Positions 26,594 to 36,702 are shown, numbered from the stretch's first letter. The stretch: DNA of 56,639 nucleotides from Candidatus Jordarchaeia archaeon (GCA_029856435.1 JAHQXB010000176.1:1-56639), one strand, 5' to 3'. Notes: a model not told the origin generated them from the letters alone. A program made the numbers and translations.

Positions 26594-27907
26594 TTAAATG
26601 TTTTCCTTCCTTAAGTCTATAACTCTCTTCGCCTTTCCCATAGACCTGGGAATCTCGCCGGGGGCGACTAGCTCAATTTTAACCTTAACCCGAAGCGCCT
26701 CAAACAATCTTTCCTCAATCATTCTCTGAAAATTCTCCAAATCCTTAATTCTATCGGAAAACTTTTCTTGGGTAACTTCAACCCTTACTGTTAGAGTGTC
26801 GAGAATGTCCCGGTCAACAACTATCTGGTAATTCTCACCAACACCCGGTATTCCCATTAGGACATGCTCTATCTGCGAGGGATAAACGTTAACGCCTCTG
26901 ACGATAAGCATGTCGTCCGCCCTTCCCGTAACCTTAGACATCCTGACCATTTTGCGGTTACAGTTGCACTTCTCATAGTTCAGGGAAGCAATGTCATTTG
27001 TAATATACCTCAAGAGGGGTACACCCTCCTTGGTGAGGGGAGTGAACAGCAGGATTCCCTTCTCTCCCGGTGAAACCGGCTCCCTTGTTTCCTTATCTAT
27101 AACTTCTGGAAGTATCTGGTCCTCCCATACGTGTAACCCGTTCTTCTCGGGACACTCAACAGAAACCCCTGGCCCATATATTTCTGAGAGCCCATATATG
27201 TCGAAGGCATCAATGTTTAGGGAGTTCTCAATTTTACTTCTCAGGGTTTCCGAGGAGGGTTCGGCACCAAAAATTCCCAGTCGCAGTTTTATTTCCTTCT
27301 CGATGTCAACTCCTTCTTGCTTCGCATACTCAGCGATGTATAGGGAGTAGGATGGAGTGCAGGTAAGAATAGTTGAGCCGAAATCTTTCATCAGCTTAAT
27401 CTGGAGACTGGTGTTTCCGCCTGAGATGGGAATAACTGCTGCGCCGATTCTCTCACCGCCATAGTGGAATCCTAAGCCTCCAGTAAAAAGCCCATAACCA
27501 TAAGCGTTCTGCAAAATGTCGCCCCTATGACCCCCAGGACAGGTGATAGTGCGAGCCATAAGTTCAGTCCAAGTCTCAATATCGTTACGAGTGTACCCCA
27601 CAACGGTGGGGGAGCCGCTTGTTCCCGAACTGGCGTGTAACCTAACGATTTCCTCCAATGGTTTTGCAAACATTTTGAAGGGATAGTTTTCTCTAAGATC
27701 ATCCTTAAAAGTGAAGGGGATCTTAGTGACATCCTTAACGGACTTTATATCCTCAGGATTTAGCCCCGCTTTCTTAAACCTCTCATTATATAGGCGAACA
27801 TTGTCGCAGCAGTATTTGACCATGCTCCTCAATCTCTTATATTGTATCCTCTCAATTTCTTCTCTCGAAAACAACTCTACGTCTTTATTCCAGTACAGGT
27901 ATTCCAC
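26594..27907 (-). CDS. paaK: Phenylacetate-CoA ligase family
   Basis: A 437-residue PaaK-type AMP-forming ligase. Motifs are HASSGTSGSPTVVGYT (ATP loop), FDIYGLSEIYGPG, and GRADDMLIVRGVNVYPSQIE, with the C-terminal Lys region MGKAKRVIDLRKENI. It activates aryl-acetates to CoA esters. Because IorAB makes the same products from aryl-pyruvates, the gene may recapture aryl-acetates or handle a different aryl acid. Length and order match archaeal PaaK. The operon continues with the ACT protein. Confidence 0.92.
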   Translation of the reverse strand: MEYLYWNKDVELFSREEIERIQYKRLRSMVKYCCDNVRLYNERFKKAGLNPEDIKSVKDVTKIPFTFKDDLRENYPFKMFAKPLEEIVRLHASSGTSGSPTVVGYTRNDIETWTELMARTITCPGGHRGDILQNAYGYGLFTGGLGFHYGGERIGAAVIPISGGNTSLQIKLMKDFGSTILTCTPSYSLYIAEYAKQEGVDIEKEIKLRLGIFGAEPSSETLRSKIENSLNIDAFDIYGLSEIYGPGVSVECPEKNGLHVWEDQILPEVIDKETREPVSPGEKGILLFTPLTKEGVPLLRYITNDIASLNYEKCNCNRKMVRMSKVTGRADDMLIVRGVNVYPSQIEHVLMGIPGVGENYQIVVDRDILDTLTVRVEVTQEKFSDRIKDLENFQRMIEERLFEALRVKVKIELVAPGEIPRSMGKAKRVIDLRKENI

Positions 27908-28258
27908 TCAGAATCACCTCACACAAGCCACTCAGCTGCAAGCCACGGCTCACGAAGAAATAAGGAAGAACCAGATAGAAAAATTCTCAACCTTATTTTT
28001 ATTCCTTTTGCATTGCTTTAGTTCATTTTTTCTAATATTTACTTTAAACGGAAACCTCTCTTAAGGAGATTTTAAAGGCGGACTTGCAAAATCGCCTCCC
28101 TAGAGGAGGAAAAAGGAACCCGGAGAATTATTCCGCTCCGCGTCTTTAAAAGAGAATAATTTTAAAACTCGTAGAGCATAAGATAATAGGAAAATGAACT
28201 GTGACCCCTTTGTCGTAGTCAAAATGTACCGTAATTGCGAGTATTTTGAGGTGATGTT
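27908..28258. other. Intergenic region between divergent paaK and corrinoid genes
   Basis: About 350 bases. CCTC...GAGG around 28100-28112 and a GC-rich stretch GCGGACTTGCAAAATCGCC at 28078-28096 could form small hairpins. I see no B12-box of a cobalamin riboswitch although a corrinoid gene follows. The promoters of both divergent units must lie here. Confidence 0.35.
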
Positions 28259-28912
28259 TTGTCCGAGGAGAAGATCCGAAGGGATATTGAGGAAGCATTG
28301 CTGGAATTTGAAGAGGAAAAGCTGGCAAAAATCCTCAAAGACTCCCTAGATAGGGGTGTTGGTCCCCTGAAACTTATAGATGTGCTAACCGATGTTTTGA
28401 GAGATTTTGGAGATAAATTTGAGAGCGGCGAGTTCTTTCTGCCTCAGCTAATAGCTGCTGGAGACGCGGCTCAGGGCGCAATAAAAGAGGTCTTGGAACC
28501 TGCTCTCAAAAAAAGCGGCGAATCACGAGAACCCATAGGAAAGGTGGTTATTGGCACAGTTTTTGGAGACATACATGACATAGGGAAAAACATTGTGGCC
28601 TCCATGCTCTTCGCAAATGGATTTGAAGTTTACGACTTGGGCAAAGATGTCCAACCAGAAGAATTCGCCAAAAAAGCCAAGGAGCTAAACGCAGACATAG
28701 TGGGAGCCTCCGCCATGCTCACCATGACCATGCAAGAACAGCTTAATGTGGCAAAGGCTCTTGAAAAATATGGAATCCGCGACAAGGTCAAATACATTAT
28801 TGGCGGAGCCATAGTCACCGAGAAGTGGGCGGAGGAGATTGGAGCCGACGGATTTGCCACCGACGCCGTGGAGGCAGTGAAACTAGCCAAAGAGCTTCTA
28901 GGAGTAACATAA
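28259..28912 (+). CDS. Methyltransferase corrinoid protein (MttC/MtbC-like)
   Basis: A 217-residue two-domain corrinoid protein: an N-terminal helical cap (about 1-90) and a B12-binding Rossmann domain with the cobalt-ligating motif GDIHDIGKN near 105, then SAMLTMTMQ and GGAIV. It carries a methyl group between a substrate methyltransferase and a downstream acceptor methyltransferase. TTG start with GGTGAT close upstream. The methyltransferase gene begins 13 bases after its stop, so the two form a pair. No RamA-like activase or MtbA-like acceptor enzyme is visible nearby. Confidence 0.92.
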   Translation: MSEEKIRRDIEEALLEFEEEKLAKILKDSLDRGVGPLKLIDVLTDVLRDFGDKFESGEFFLPQLIAAGDAAQGAIKEVLEPALKKSGESREPIGKVVIGTVFGDIHDIGKNIVASMLFANGFEVYDLGKDVQPEEFAKKAKELNADIVGASAMLTMTMQEQLNVAKALEKYGIRDKVKYIIGGAIVTEKWAEEIGADGFATDAVEAVKLAKELLGVT

Positions 28913-28925
28913 GGAGGAGGAGGAT

Positions 28926-30419
28926 TTGAAGATTCCAAGATTAGAGGTTTTAAGTAGTGATGAGATTACACAGATCCACAATGCCTCCATGGAGATATTG
29001 GAGGATGTGGGAGTCAAAATAGATGTAGGCGAGGCGCGAGAAATACTGAAGAAGGCGGGAGCGGAAGTAAATGAGGAAAGCCACATGGTGAAAATGCCAG
29101 AGTACATGGTTAAAGAAGCTTTAAATAAGGCTCCCAGTCAATTCATACTCTACGGCCGTGAGGAAAAGTTCAAGCTAAGAGTGGGAGGCGACACACTAAC
29201 CTTCACCTTCTCGCCCACCCCAGTTAAAATTATTGATTCAGAAACCGGAAGGGTCAGGGAAACCACTCTTAAGGACGTGGAGAACAAGTACCGACTGATA
29301 GATGCTCTAAAATACATTAACACTTCCCACACCGACGTTTGGGCCCACGACGTCCCCCTCACCACACTACACGCCTATGAAATATTGACTTGGGCTAAAA
29401 ACACGATAAAGTGTTTTGGAATAGGCCCCTATGGAGTTATGGCTTCCCAAGACGTAATAAATATGGTTTCCATGGTTGCAGGAGGAGAGGAAGAGCTCAT
29501 AAAGAAGCCCCGCATAATCGGCTTCTATAATCCCGTTAGTCCCCTGCAAACTTCGGACATTGTTATGAGGGGAATGATGATTTTTAACCGGTACAAACAG
29601 CCCATGATAATTGCACCCGAAGCCCAAGCGGGAGCCACTGCCCCCTCAACCCTCGCAGGCCTTCTAGTCCAACAAAACGCCGAAATACTCAGCAACCTAG
29701 TGCTCTGCGAGCTTGTTAGTCCGGGAACACCAGTACTCTATGGCACCGTCTCAACAATAACAGATATGCGCACCGGAAACATAGCCCTAGGCTCCATAGA
29801 AACCGGACTAATATATGCTGCCTCTGCTCAACTTGCGAAGTTCTACCGCCTTCCCTCGAGGGCACTGGCGGGAACAAGTGAGTCGATGCTTGTAGACATC
29901 CAAGCGGGATTCGAAAAGGCTCTCACTCTCTTCATGGCGGCTGCCGCCAGAATAAACTACATCACCTGCGCTGGAACCATCGAATCCAGCATAACAACAA
30001 ACATGGAGCTCATAATGATTGACGAGGAACTTATAGGAATGATTAGAAGATCCTTGGAAGGAATAGAAGTAAACGAAAACACCCTAGCCATAGATGTAAT
30101 AAAAGAGGTGGGTGCAGGTGGCTCATACTTAAGCCACAAACACACTCTCAAAAACTTCCAGAAGGAACAGTACATACCTTTCCTAATAGACAGGAGCAAG
30201 AGGGAAGTATGGGAAAAACGCGGCTCAAAAAGCATCATTGACGTTGCGAGGGAAAAATGGCAAAAAATACTGAAGGAACACCAACCAGAACCACTGGATA
30301 AAAGTGTGGAGAAAAAGCTCCTAGACTACCTAGAAATGGTGAAGAAAAGAACCCTAGACGACTACTTTAAAGCTGAAGGAATCGAGAGAAAACCAACTGG
30401 ACTACCCAACCTACCATAA
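28926..30419 (+). CDS. MttB-superfamily methyltransferase, non-pyrrolysine
   Basis: A 497-residue protein of the trimethylamine/glycine-betaine methyltransferase superfamily, full length with no in-frame amber codon, so it lacks the pyrrolysine of true MttB. It belongs with MtgB-like enzymes that demethylate quaternary amines or related compounds onto the paired corrinoid protein. Seen: QIHNASMEILEDVGVKI at the N-terminus, EAQAGATAPSTLAG in the barrel, and a conserved GTIESSITTN segment. TTG start behind GGAGGAGGAGG. The true methyl donor (a betaine, carnitine, a methylated acid) cannot be told. Confidence 0.88.
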   Translation: MKIPRLEVLSSDEITQIHNASMEILEDVGVKIDVGEAREILKKAGAEVNEESHMVKMPEYMVKEALNKAPSQFILYGREEKFKLRVGGDTLTFTFSPTPVKIIDSETGRVRETTLKDVENKYRLIDALKYINTSHTDVWAHDVPLTTLHAYEILTWAKNTIKCFGIGPYGVMASQDVINMVSMVAGGEEELIKKPRIIGFYNPVSPLQTSDIVMRGMMIFNRYKQPMIIAPEAQAGATAPSTLAGLLVQQNAEILSNLVLCELVSPGTPVLYGTVSTITDMRTGNIALGSIETGLIYAASAQLAKFYRLPSRALAGTSESMLVDIQAGFEKALTLFMAAAARINYITCAGTIESSITTNMELIMIDEELIGMIRRSLEGIEVNENTLAIDVIKEVGAGGSYLSHKHTLKNFQKEQYIPFLIDRSKREVWEKRGSKSIIDVAREKWQKILKEHQPEPLDKSVEKKLLDYLEMVKKRTLDDYFKAEGIERKPTGLPNLP

Positions 30420-30751
30420 AATACGAGAACACAATAAAACTACTTTTCCCCTCTCCCCTTTTTTCATAGGAAGTCTTGGATGGTATACTTCCGCCACATA
30501 TGTGTGTTTTTTGGACAATTTTAGTTTTCGACCAAAAAGGAGCCCAAGAAATGTTTTTCTAGAATTGAGGGAAGGAATAAGTGTTTTTAAAGAGGGGATA
30601 AAAGATGCTCACTATCAAAAACTTAACAATTCGCTCTGAAAATTTTTAGGTTCCAGCTTTTTGAGACGCTTAATCTCTGGCTCTAAATTTATAACTGAGA
30701 AGTAGTGAGAATAATTAGTTTAACCCAGATTTTCCAAAGGAGGTAGTAGTT
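30420..30751. other. Intergenic region with promoter of the enoyl-CoA hydratase gene
   Basis: A 332-base gap. A TATA-like CTAAATTTATAAC at 30682-30694 stands about 60 bases before the GTG start at 30752, with GGAGG at the ribosome site. A pyrimidine-rich run after the methyltransferase stop (30443-30466) may be a terminator. Nothing else seen. Confidence 0.4.
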
Positions 30752-31600
30752 GTGGAGAATTATGAAACAATAAAGTATAAGGAATTGGAGGATGGAATCT
30801 CCATTGTCAGTCTAAATCGCCCGGATAAGCTGAATGCCTTCACTATTCAGATGATTGAGGAGCTCCACGACCTTTTTGACAAGTTGGAGTGGGACTTGGA
30901 TGTGCGGGTGCTAATTCTAACCGGTGAGGGGCGAGCGTTCAGTGCTGGAACGGATCTCAACGAATGTGCAAGAATCTACGCCCCCGAAATAATGGAGAAC
31001 TACAAACATATTAAGTACATGGATATTCCAGAAGTGGCCAAAAGGCAATACTATGCCCAGGTGCGAACCTCCCAGCTGGCTTTAAAAATGCGCCAAATCC
31101 CCCAACCCATTATTGCCGCCATAAAGGGTCCCGCGGTAGGCATGGCTTTCGCCCTATCTCTAGCTGCAGATATACGCATCGCAGGGGAGAGCGCCAGGTT
31201 TAGAAATTCAGTGTTTCTCTTGGGACTTTCAGGAGTAGACATAGGCAATAGCTACTTTTTACCAAGATTAGTGGGCTGGTCCCGAGCTGCGGAAATTATT
31301 TACACTGCAAGGTTCGTGGAAGCCCAAGAAGCAGAGAGAATAGGCCTCGTTTCCCGTGTGGTTCCAGATGACAAACTTATGGATGAAGCAATAGCAATGG
31401 CAAAAATTCTCGTAGCAAAAAGTCCCCTAGGTCTAAGACTAACTAAATCCTCCATAAATATAAACTTCAACGCACCCAACCTAGAAACCGCCCTCGCCAT
31501 GGAAAACAGGGCTCAAGTAATATGCATGGGCACCACGGATCCCAAAGAAGGCATCACCGCATTCTTCGAGAAGAGAGAACCCAAATATCCCAGAAGGTAA
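30752..31600 (+). CDS. Enoyl-CoA hydratase/isomerase family protein
   Basis: A 282-residue crotonase. Oxyanion-hole segments are present (GEGRAFSAGTDL and IKGPAVGMAFALSLAADIRIA). At the usual catalytic Glu positions it reads SGVDIGNSYFLPRLVG, so one acidic residue is an Asp in a shifted context; activity may be hydration, isomerisation or another crotonase reaction. GTG start behind GGAGG. Monocistronic. A paralogue lies at 33395-34246 with the same motif arrangement. Confidence 0.87.
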   Translation: MENYETIKYKELEDGISIVSLNRPDKLNAFTIQMIEELHDLFDKLEWDLDVRVLILTGEGRAFSAGTDLNECARIYAPEIMENYKHIKYMDIPEVAKRQYYAQVRTSQLALKMRQIPQPIIAAIKGPAVGMAFALSLAADIRIAGESARFRNSVFLLGLSGVDIGNSYFLPRLVGWSRAAEIIYTARFVEAQEAERIGLVSRVVPDDKLMDEAIAMAKILVAKSPLGLRLTKSSININFNAPNLETALAMENRAQVICMGTTDPKEGITAFFEKREPKYPRR

Positions 31601-31980
31601 CCCTAAAACCCCAACCAATTTTTTCACAATCCCCAAACATACTTAAAAGTCTCCAAAAACCCTTTTCCAATCAGCCACTACTTATGTCCAATTTTTAATT
31701 AAGAACTCTTACCGAATGATCAGCTGGCAGAAACCGAAGCTCATCACCCCAATTTTCCTCCCCTTGCAAGAAACCTGAACACACAAAAATGGAGATCCAC
31801 TTTTCCAAGGCTCACCCATCTACCTTAGATGCGTTGCTCCTTTAAGGTTTCAACTCACACTCTCATTCAGATGAAGTTAACCCTTATTGAATGTTTTCAA
31901 GGGTGTTCCGCACTTCCTTTTTTGTATCAGGTTTTTTCGAATTAATCCTTTAATTATGGGTTCCTAAAGTTGGAGACTTA
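31601..31980. other. Intergenic region, nothing recognised
   Basis: About 380 bases between a crotonase gene and the amino acid dehydrogenase promoter. No frame, repeat or RNA fold stood out. Confidence 0.3.
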
Positions 31981-32003
31981 TCGAAACAGTTTTATCTTTA
32001 AAT
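31980..32003 (+). promoter_or_regulatory. BRE/TATA promoter of the amino acid dehydrogenase gene
   Basis: A purine-rich BRE (TCGAAAC) followed by TTTTATCTTTAAAT, about 40-50 bases before ATG 32040. GGAGGT at 32034-32039 is the ribosome site, so the message should have a short leader. Confidence 0.5.
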
Positions 32004-32039
32004 GACTAGATATGAAACCAAATTAGCTCCTTTGGAGGT

Positions 32040-33224
32040 ATGAAGTTGTCAGTTGATATTATCGATAAATTGAAGGACGATATCGGCCCAGAATACATAC
32101 TCCAAATGTATGATCCCGGCTCTGGTATGAGAGGTGTAATAGTAATTGATACTGCTGCTTTCGGAGTTGCTGCCGGCGGTATCAGAATGCTTCCTGACAT
32201 AACTACTGAGGAAATCTTCCACCTAGCCAGAGCCATGACCTACAAGTTTGCAGCTCTGGATATGCCTGTGGGTGGCGCTAAATCAGGAATATTCGCTGAC
32301 CCTGCTGATCCTAAAAGAGAAAAGATACTTGCCGCCTATGGTAGACAAATCGCCCCATTTTTGAAACAACTCATGTATATTCCTGGTGCGGATATGGGCA
32401 CCTCAGATGAGGATGTAGGCAAAATATACAAGTATGCAGGTATGAGTGAAATGGCTCCCAGCGGTTTGACCCTCAAAGAAAAGGAAGGCATGCCTCTGGA
32501 AGATCACCTGACGGGATATGGGGTGGTCGTAGCTGCCAAGGTCGCCAGCGAACAAATAAAACTCTCTATGAAGGATGCGACTGTAGCTATAGAGGGCTTC
32601 GGCAAGGTTGGAGGAGGAGTGGCACGCTATATGGCTCGTTCGGGAGCCAAAGTGGTAGCATTATCCACAATTGAGGGCGCAATATACAACCCTAACGGCT
32701 TAGATGTAGAGAAAATGTTAACAATGCGAAAGAAGTACGGAGATAAGGTGGTTTTAGAGTACAAGGACGCCAAGCCGATTAAAAGGGAGGAGCTGTTTAC
32801 ACTGCCTGTAGACATACTGGTTCCTGGTGCTAGACCCTACGTGATAAACAAGAAAAACGCGGGTAAAATTAAGGCTAAGCTAATTAGTTCTGGAGCTAAC
32901 ATTCCAGTTACTGATGAGGCTGAGAAAATCCTTTTGGAGAAGGGGATAGTTGTTATTCCAGACTTCATCTCGAACTCGGGAGGCGTCATTGCTGCTACTT
33001 TGGACCGCATGAGTGCTACTGAAGAGCAAGCCTTCAAACTGGTAGAGGAGAAGATAACGGCTTCCGTGGGAAAGGTATTGTCCAAGGCCCTTAAGGAGAA
33101 AAGGGTTCCCACAGAAGTGGCAAAAGAAATGGCAATACAAAAAGTAAAACAAGCAATGAAAAAGAGGCAACAGGTACAAGCACAAGAGTTGGAAAAAATC
33201 ATGAGGGAAAAATTCAAGGCTTAA
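32040..33224 (+). CDS. Glutamate/leucine/phenylalanine/valine dehydrogenase family
   Basis: A 394-residue amino acid dehydrogenase. The substrate-binding Lys loop is LDMPVGGAKSGI, the catalytic Asp lies in PGADMGTSDEDVG, and the Rossmann motif AIEGFGKVGGGVARYMA is at about 180. It oxidatively deaminates an amino acid to a 2-oxoacid plus ammonia. PGADMGTSDED differs from classic glutamate dehydrogenases (PAPDV), so glutamate may not be the substrate. It could supply 2-oxoacids to IorAB or a related oxidoreductase. Lys/Gln-rich C-terminal helix. Start fixed by GGAGGT directly before it. Confidence 0.87.
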   Translation: MKLSVDIIDKLKDDIGPEYILQMYDPGSGMRGVIVIDTAAFGVAAGGIRMLPDITTEEIFHLARAMTYKFAALDMPVGGAKSGIFADPADPKREKILAAYGRQIAPFLKQLMYIPGADMGTSDEDVGKIYKYAGMSEMAPSGLTLKEKEGMPLEDHLTGYGVVVAAKVASEQIKLSMKDATVAIEGFGKVGGGVARYMARSGAKVVALSTIEGAIYNPNGLDVEKMLTMRKKYGDKVVLEYKDAKPIKREELFTLPVDILVPGARPYVINKKNAGKIKAKLISSGANIPVTDEAEKILLEKGIVVIPDFISNSGGVIAATLDRMSATEEQAFKLVEEKITASVGKVLSKALKEKRVPTEVAKEMAIQKVKQAMKKRQQVQAQELEKIMREKFKA

Positions 33225-33334
33225 AAATGACTCCCATTTCACATTTTTCTTTAACGAAGTTTTGAAGGCTTTTGTCTTTTTTCTGAAATGTTTAACAATT
33301 TTTGTGTTTTTACTCTTTTTTATTTAGGCGTGCC

Positions 33335-33350
33335 CACATTTTTATAAATG
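33335..33350 (+). promoter_or_regulatory. TATA promoter of second crotonase gene
   Basis: ACATTTTTATAAATG, a strong archaeal TATA box, about 45-50 bases before ATG 33395. GGAGG follows at 33382-33386, giving a leader of roughly 25 bases. Confidence 0.5.
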
Positions 33351-33394
33351 TTTAATTGAATTGGATTAAACAAATTTGTTTTGGAGGTTTCTAA

Positions 33395-34246
33395 ATGGTG
33401 GATTATAAGACTATTAGGTATCAGGAATTGGAGGAAGGTATAGGTATATTAACCCTGAATAGGCCGGAGAGGCTCAATGCGCTTAATTTTGAGATGATTG
33501 AGGAACTCCACGACTTATTGGGCGAGTTAGAGTGGAATATGGATTGTCGAGTGCTAATAATTACTGGGGAAGGACGAGCGTTCTGTTCCGGAACGGATCT
33601 TAAGGAAGCTTCCCTATTTGAGTCCTTAGATAAGCTTCCAGAAAAATATTCAAAGCTGAAGTATTTGAATGTGGGGGACGAAGCCAAGAGGAAGATGTAT
33701 GGCCAGAGAAGAATTGCGGATGTCATACTTCAGCTGAGAAGAATTAATCAACCAGTAATTGCCGCAGTGAGGGGACCCGCAACTGGAGGAGGCTTCGCCC
33801 TAGCTATGGCTGCAGATATTAGGATAGCGGGTGAAAGTGCAAGATTCAACAACGCCTTCATAAACATTGGCATGTCCGGAACTGACGTTGGAAGTAGCTA
33901 TTTTCTACCCAGACTAATCGGATTATCACGAGCCGCAGAAATACTATACACTGGAAGATTCGTAGATGCACGGGAAGCTGAGAGAATAGGGTTCGTCTCC
34001 AGAGTGGTTCCCGACGACAAGTTGATGGAAGCCACCTTGGAACTAGCGCGAGAAATGCTCAAAAAAACACCCCTCGGACTGCGCTTAACCAAGGAAGCGA
34101 TAAACATGAATATAGATGCTCCAAGCCTTGAAGCAGCCCTATATCTTGAAAACCGGAACCAAGTAGTTTGTATGAGTACTAAAGACGTTTTTGAAGCCCT
34201 AATGGCCTTTATGGAGAAAAGAAGCCCAAAATATGGGAAGCGCTAA
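33395..34246 (+). CDS. Enoyl-CoA hydratase/isomerase family protein (paralogue)
   Basis: A 283-residue crotonase with GEGRAFCSGTDL and VRGPATGGGFALAMAADIRIA for the oxyanion hole and SGTDVGSSYFLPRLIG in the catalytic region. It resembles the protein at 30752-31600 along its whole length. ATG with TTGGAGG upstream. Likely acts on 2-enoyl-CoA in the same acyl-CoA network; which of hydratase, isomerase or hydrolase is open. In actinobacterial steroid clusters a crotonase (EchA20) opens ring D, a comparison that is suggestive only. Confidence 0.87.
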   Translation: MVDYKTIRYQELEEGIGILTLNRPERLNALNFEMIEELHDLLGELEWNMDCRVLIITGEGRAFCSGTDLKEASLFESLDKLPEKYSKLKYLNVGDEAKRKMYGQRRIADVILQLRRINQPVIAAVRGPATGGGFALAMAADIRIAGESARFNNAFINIGMSGTDVGSSYFLPRLIGLSRAAEILYTGRFVDAREAERIGFVSRVVPDDKLMEATLELAREMLKKTPLGLRLTKEAINMNIDAPSLEAALYLENRNQVVCMSTKDVFEALMAFMEKRSPKYGKR

Positions 34247-34267
34247 GCCCCCCTTTACTCCCCTTTT

Positions 34268-36370
34268 TTATGCTTTTAGAAGCTCCAGCATTTTTCCAAC
34301 ATCTGTGGTTGGGAACTTGCAGGCAAGATTTTGGCACACGTAGGCTGTAGCTTTGCCCCCAATGCTCTCCTGGTTTTTAGTGAACTCAGCAATATTGGTG
34401 ATTTCAGGAGATCTCTCATCGCTGGGGACAAAAAGCACCACCTTGTTGGGAACAAATTTCCCTCTAAGGGCTCTCAGCATGGCCTTAGTATCATCAGCCT
34501 GAGTGTTACCCACAATGACCACCTCATAGGAAGGCCCTAAAGCAAAATCCAGTCCCACCATAAATTGTGTGTGTCCCATAGGGTTTCTGGAGACGGTACT
34601 AGAGAAGGCACGCACTAATTGCGCAGCCTTCTCTTCATATTCTGGGTTTGCCGTCAAGCGACTGAGGAGAAGAAGGTCCAGCATTGCCACAGAGTTTCCG
34701 GAGGGGTAAGCGCCATCATATATTTCCTTCTTTCGGATAAGAACATTTTCTGCATCACTTGCAGTGAAGTAGAAGCCTCCACTCACAGCGTCCCAGAAAA
34801 GTTCAATCATTTCCCCAGATAGATTGATGGCTTCCCGCAAATACTTCACTTCAAAGTTTGCCTCATAAAGTTCAATTAGGCCATAAATGAGGAAGGCATA
34901 GTCATCCAAAAAGCCAAGTATAGCGGCTTCACCCTCACGGTAACGATGATAAAGCCGCCCCTCTGCGTTGTGCATTTTTTCAAGTATGAAATCAGCCGCC
35001 CTTTTAGCAGCGTCCAAGTATTCCGGCTTTTCTAGAACTTGGGCTGCCTTGGCCAGAGCCGCAATCATTAAACCGTTCCAATCGGTTAAAATTTTATCAT
35101 CTTTGTGGGGGTGTACCCTTTTCTCCCTTTCCAAAAAGAGCTTCTGCCTTGCATTCTCTAAGAGTTTTAAGGTTTCTTCCAGCGGCATTCGAAGCTCCGA
35201 AATTATTTCGGGAAGCGGCTTTTTGAGGTGTAATATGTTTTTTCCAGTCTTTCTCCTTGACGCTTCCTCCTCAAAGTTACCCTCCTTGCTAATGTTGTAG
35301 ATTTTTATTACGGCTTCCGCTTCTTTCCTTGAGAGTATTTGTCTGATTTCCTCCTCTCTCCAAAGGTAAAACTTTCCTTCCTCACCCTCACTGTCAGCAT
35401 CCTCAGCGGAGTAAAATCCTCCCTCAGGAGAAACCATGTCTCGCAAAACATAGGTCAGCACTTCCTGAACTGTTTGGGAATAAACTAATTTTCCAGTGAC
35501 TTGATAGGCTTCAATGAAAGCCAACACCAGCAACGCTTGATCATACAGCATTTTTTCAAAATGTGGAACCAGCCACTTGTTATCCACTGAGTATCGGTGG
35601 AAGCCGAAACCTACATGGTCATATACGCCGCCCAGACGCATAGCCTGAAGAGTTTTTTCCACCATCTTTAGGGGCCAATTGTCACCGGAGCGCTTCCAGT
35701 AGCGGAGCAGAAAATAGAGATTGTGGGGTGTGGGAAACTTGCGACCGTACCCAAAGCCTCCATTTCGCTCATCAAAGATATCGTAAAGATTTTCATAGCT
35801 TCTGTGAAGAATTTCTTCGCCCAAATCTTCACCTGGAGTCTCCCTTGAAGCGGACTTGATTGAAGCTACTATCCGCTCAGCTGAATTCTCCACCTCTTCC
35901 CTACGTTTCTCCCAAAACTCCTTAATCCTTGGTATTAGGCTTTTCATCCCAGTTAGACCAAACCTATTCTCCTTAGGAATATAGGTGCCTGCAAAGAATG
36001 GTTTCCCGCTGGGCGTCATAATTATGGTTAGAGGCCAGCCACCTGAGCCAGTCATCATTTGGCAAACCATCATGTAAACATTGTCTAGGTCCGGCCTCTC
36101 CTCCCTATCCACCTTAATGGAAACAAATGTTTCATTCATCAGTCTGGCTACTTCGGGGTCTTCGAAGGATTCCTTTTCCATTACGTGACACCAGTGACAG
36201 GTAGAGTAACCGATGGACAGAAAAATGGGTTTATCTTCCCTTCTTGCCTTTTCAAAAGCCTCCTCGCCCCAAGGATACCAATCCACAGGATTATAAGCAT
36301 GCTGCAAAAGATAAGGGCTTTTCTGAAAAATCAACCTATTAGGACGCCTCTCCGCGGACATATCAACCAT
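34268..36370 (-). CDS. Thioredoxin-domain protein YyaL/DUF255 family
   Basis: A 700-residue protein: N-terminal thioredoxin-like domain with Cys58-His-Trp-Cys61 (STCHWCHVM) and the family's [16 protein letters not shown], followed by an alpha/alpha-toroid region like N-acylglucosamine 2-epimerases ([27 protein letters not shown]). Widespread in bacteria, archaea and eukaryotes (spermatogenesis-associated 20); function unproven. The start may be ATG 36370 or ATG 36361. It is monocistronic, convergent with the crotonase gene. No signal peptide, so cytoplasmic. Confidence 0.9.
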   Translation of the reverse strand: MVDMSAERRPNRLIFQKSPYLLQHAYNPVDWYPWGEEAFEKARREDKPIFLSIGYSTCHWCHVMEKESFEDPEVARLMNETFVSIKVDREERPDLDNVYMMVCQMMTGSGGWPLTIIMTPSGKPFFAGTYIPKENRFGLTGMKSLIPRIKEFWEKRREEVENSAERIVASIKSASRETPGEDLGEEILHRSYENLYDIFDERNGGFGYGRKFPTPHNLYFLLRYWKRSGDNWPLKMVEKTLQAMRLGGVYDHVGFGFHRYSVDNKWLVPHFEKMLYDQALLVLAFIEAYQVTGKLVYSQTVQEVLTYVLRDMVSPEGGFYSAEDADSEGEEGKFYLWREEEIRQILSRKEAEAVIKIYNISKEGNFEEEASRRKTGKNILHLKKPLPEIISELRMPLEETLKLLENARQKLFLEREKRVHPHKDDKILTDWNGLMIAALAKAAQVLEKPEYLDAAKRAADFILEKMHNAEGRLYHRYREGEAAILGFLDDYAFLIYGLIELYEANFEVKYLREAINLSGEMIELFWDAVSGGFYFTASDAENVLIRKKEIYDGAYPSGNSVAMLDLLLLSRLTANPEYEEKAAQLVRAFSSTVSRNPMGHTQFMVGLDFALGPSYEVVIVGNTQADDTKAMLRALRGKFVPNKVVLFVPSDERSPEITNIAEFTKNQESIGGKATAYVCQNLACKFPTTDVGKMLELLKA

Positions 36371-36534
36371 AAGCTAAATTCCCTACCAATAAAAGATTTA
36401 AGAGACTTGCAGGATAAACGTTTAAAGTTGAAAATAAGAACATTGTGGATAATCTCCCAACCCTTGCACCTTAGAACCTCTCCATAGGGGAAAAGAGTGA
36501 AATACAGCAGGAAGCAAAGTGTCCCAACACTCAA

Positions 36535-36680
36535 ATAAGGGCTCTGTTGAATAATTTTAATTTTTTCAAAAAATTGATTGTTTTTTGAAAATTTTTTAAA
36601 TTAACAATGTAAAATTGCAAAAAATTCGTTAAAATGGTAAGAAAATTGAAAAAATAAAACTTTTTCAACAGAGCCATAAG
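36535..36680. mobile_element. AT-rich miniature element family 2, intact copy with 5-bp target repeats
   Basis: A 136 bp element at 36540-36675 with inverted ends of about 30 bases (GGCTCTGTTGAATAATTTTA at the left; right-end complement GGCTCTGTTGAAAAAGTTTT). It is flanked by exact ATAAG repeats at 36535-36539 and 36676-36680. The interior is over 80 percent A+T with no frame. The ends resemble those of some insertion sequences beginning GGxTCTGTTG, but no transposase is present in the window. Degenerate relatives lie at 6462-6560 and 39445-39522. Confidence 0.85.
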
Positions 36681-36702
36681 CTGGGAATAGCGTTTACTAT
36701 TT

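Noticed and set aside
27908..28258. Cobalamin riboswitch before the corrinoid gene
   Set aside because: No B12-box-like sequence or fitting fold was found in the intergenic region.
28926..30419. Pyrrolysine-containing MttB
   Set aside because: The frame runs through without an amber codon at the position where MttB encodes pyrrolysine.
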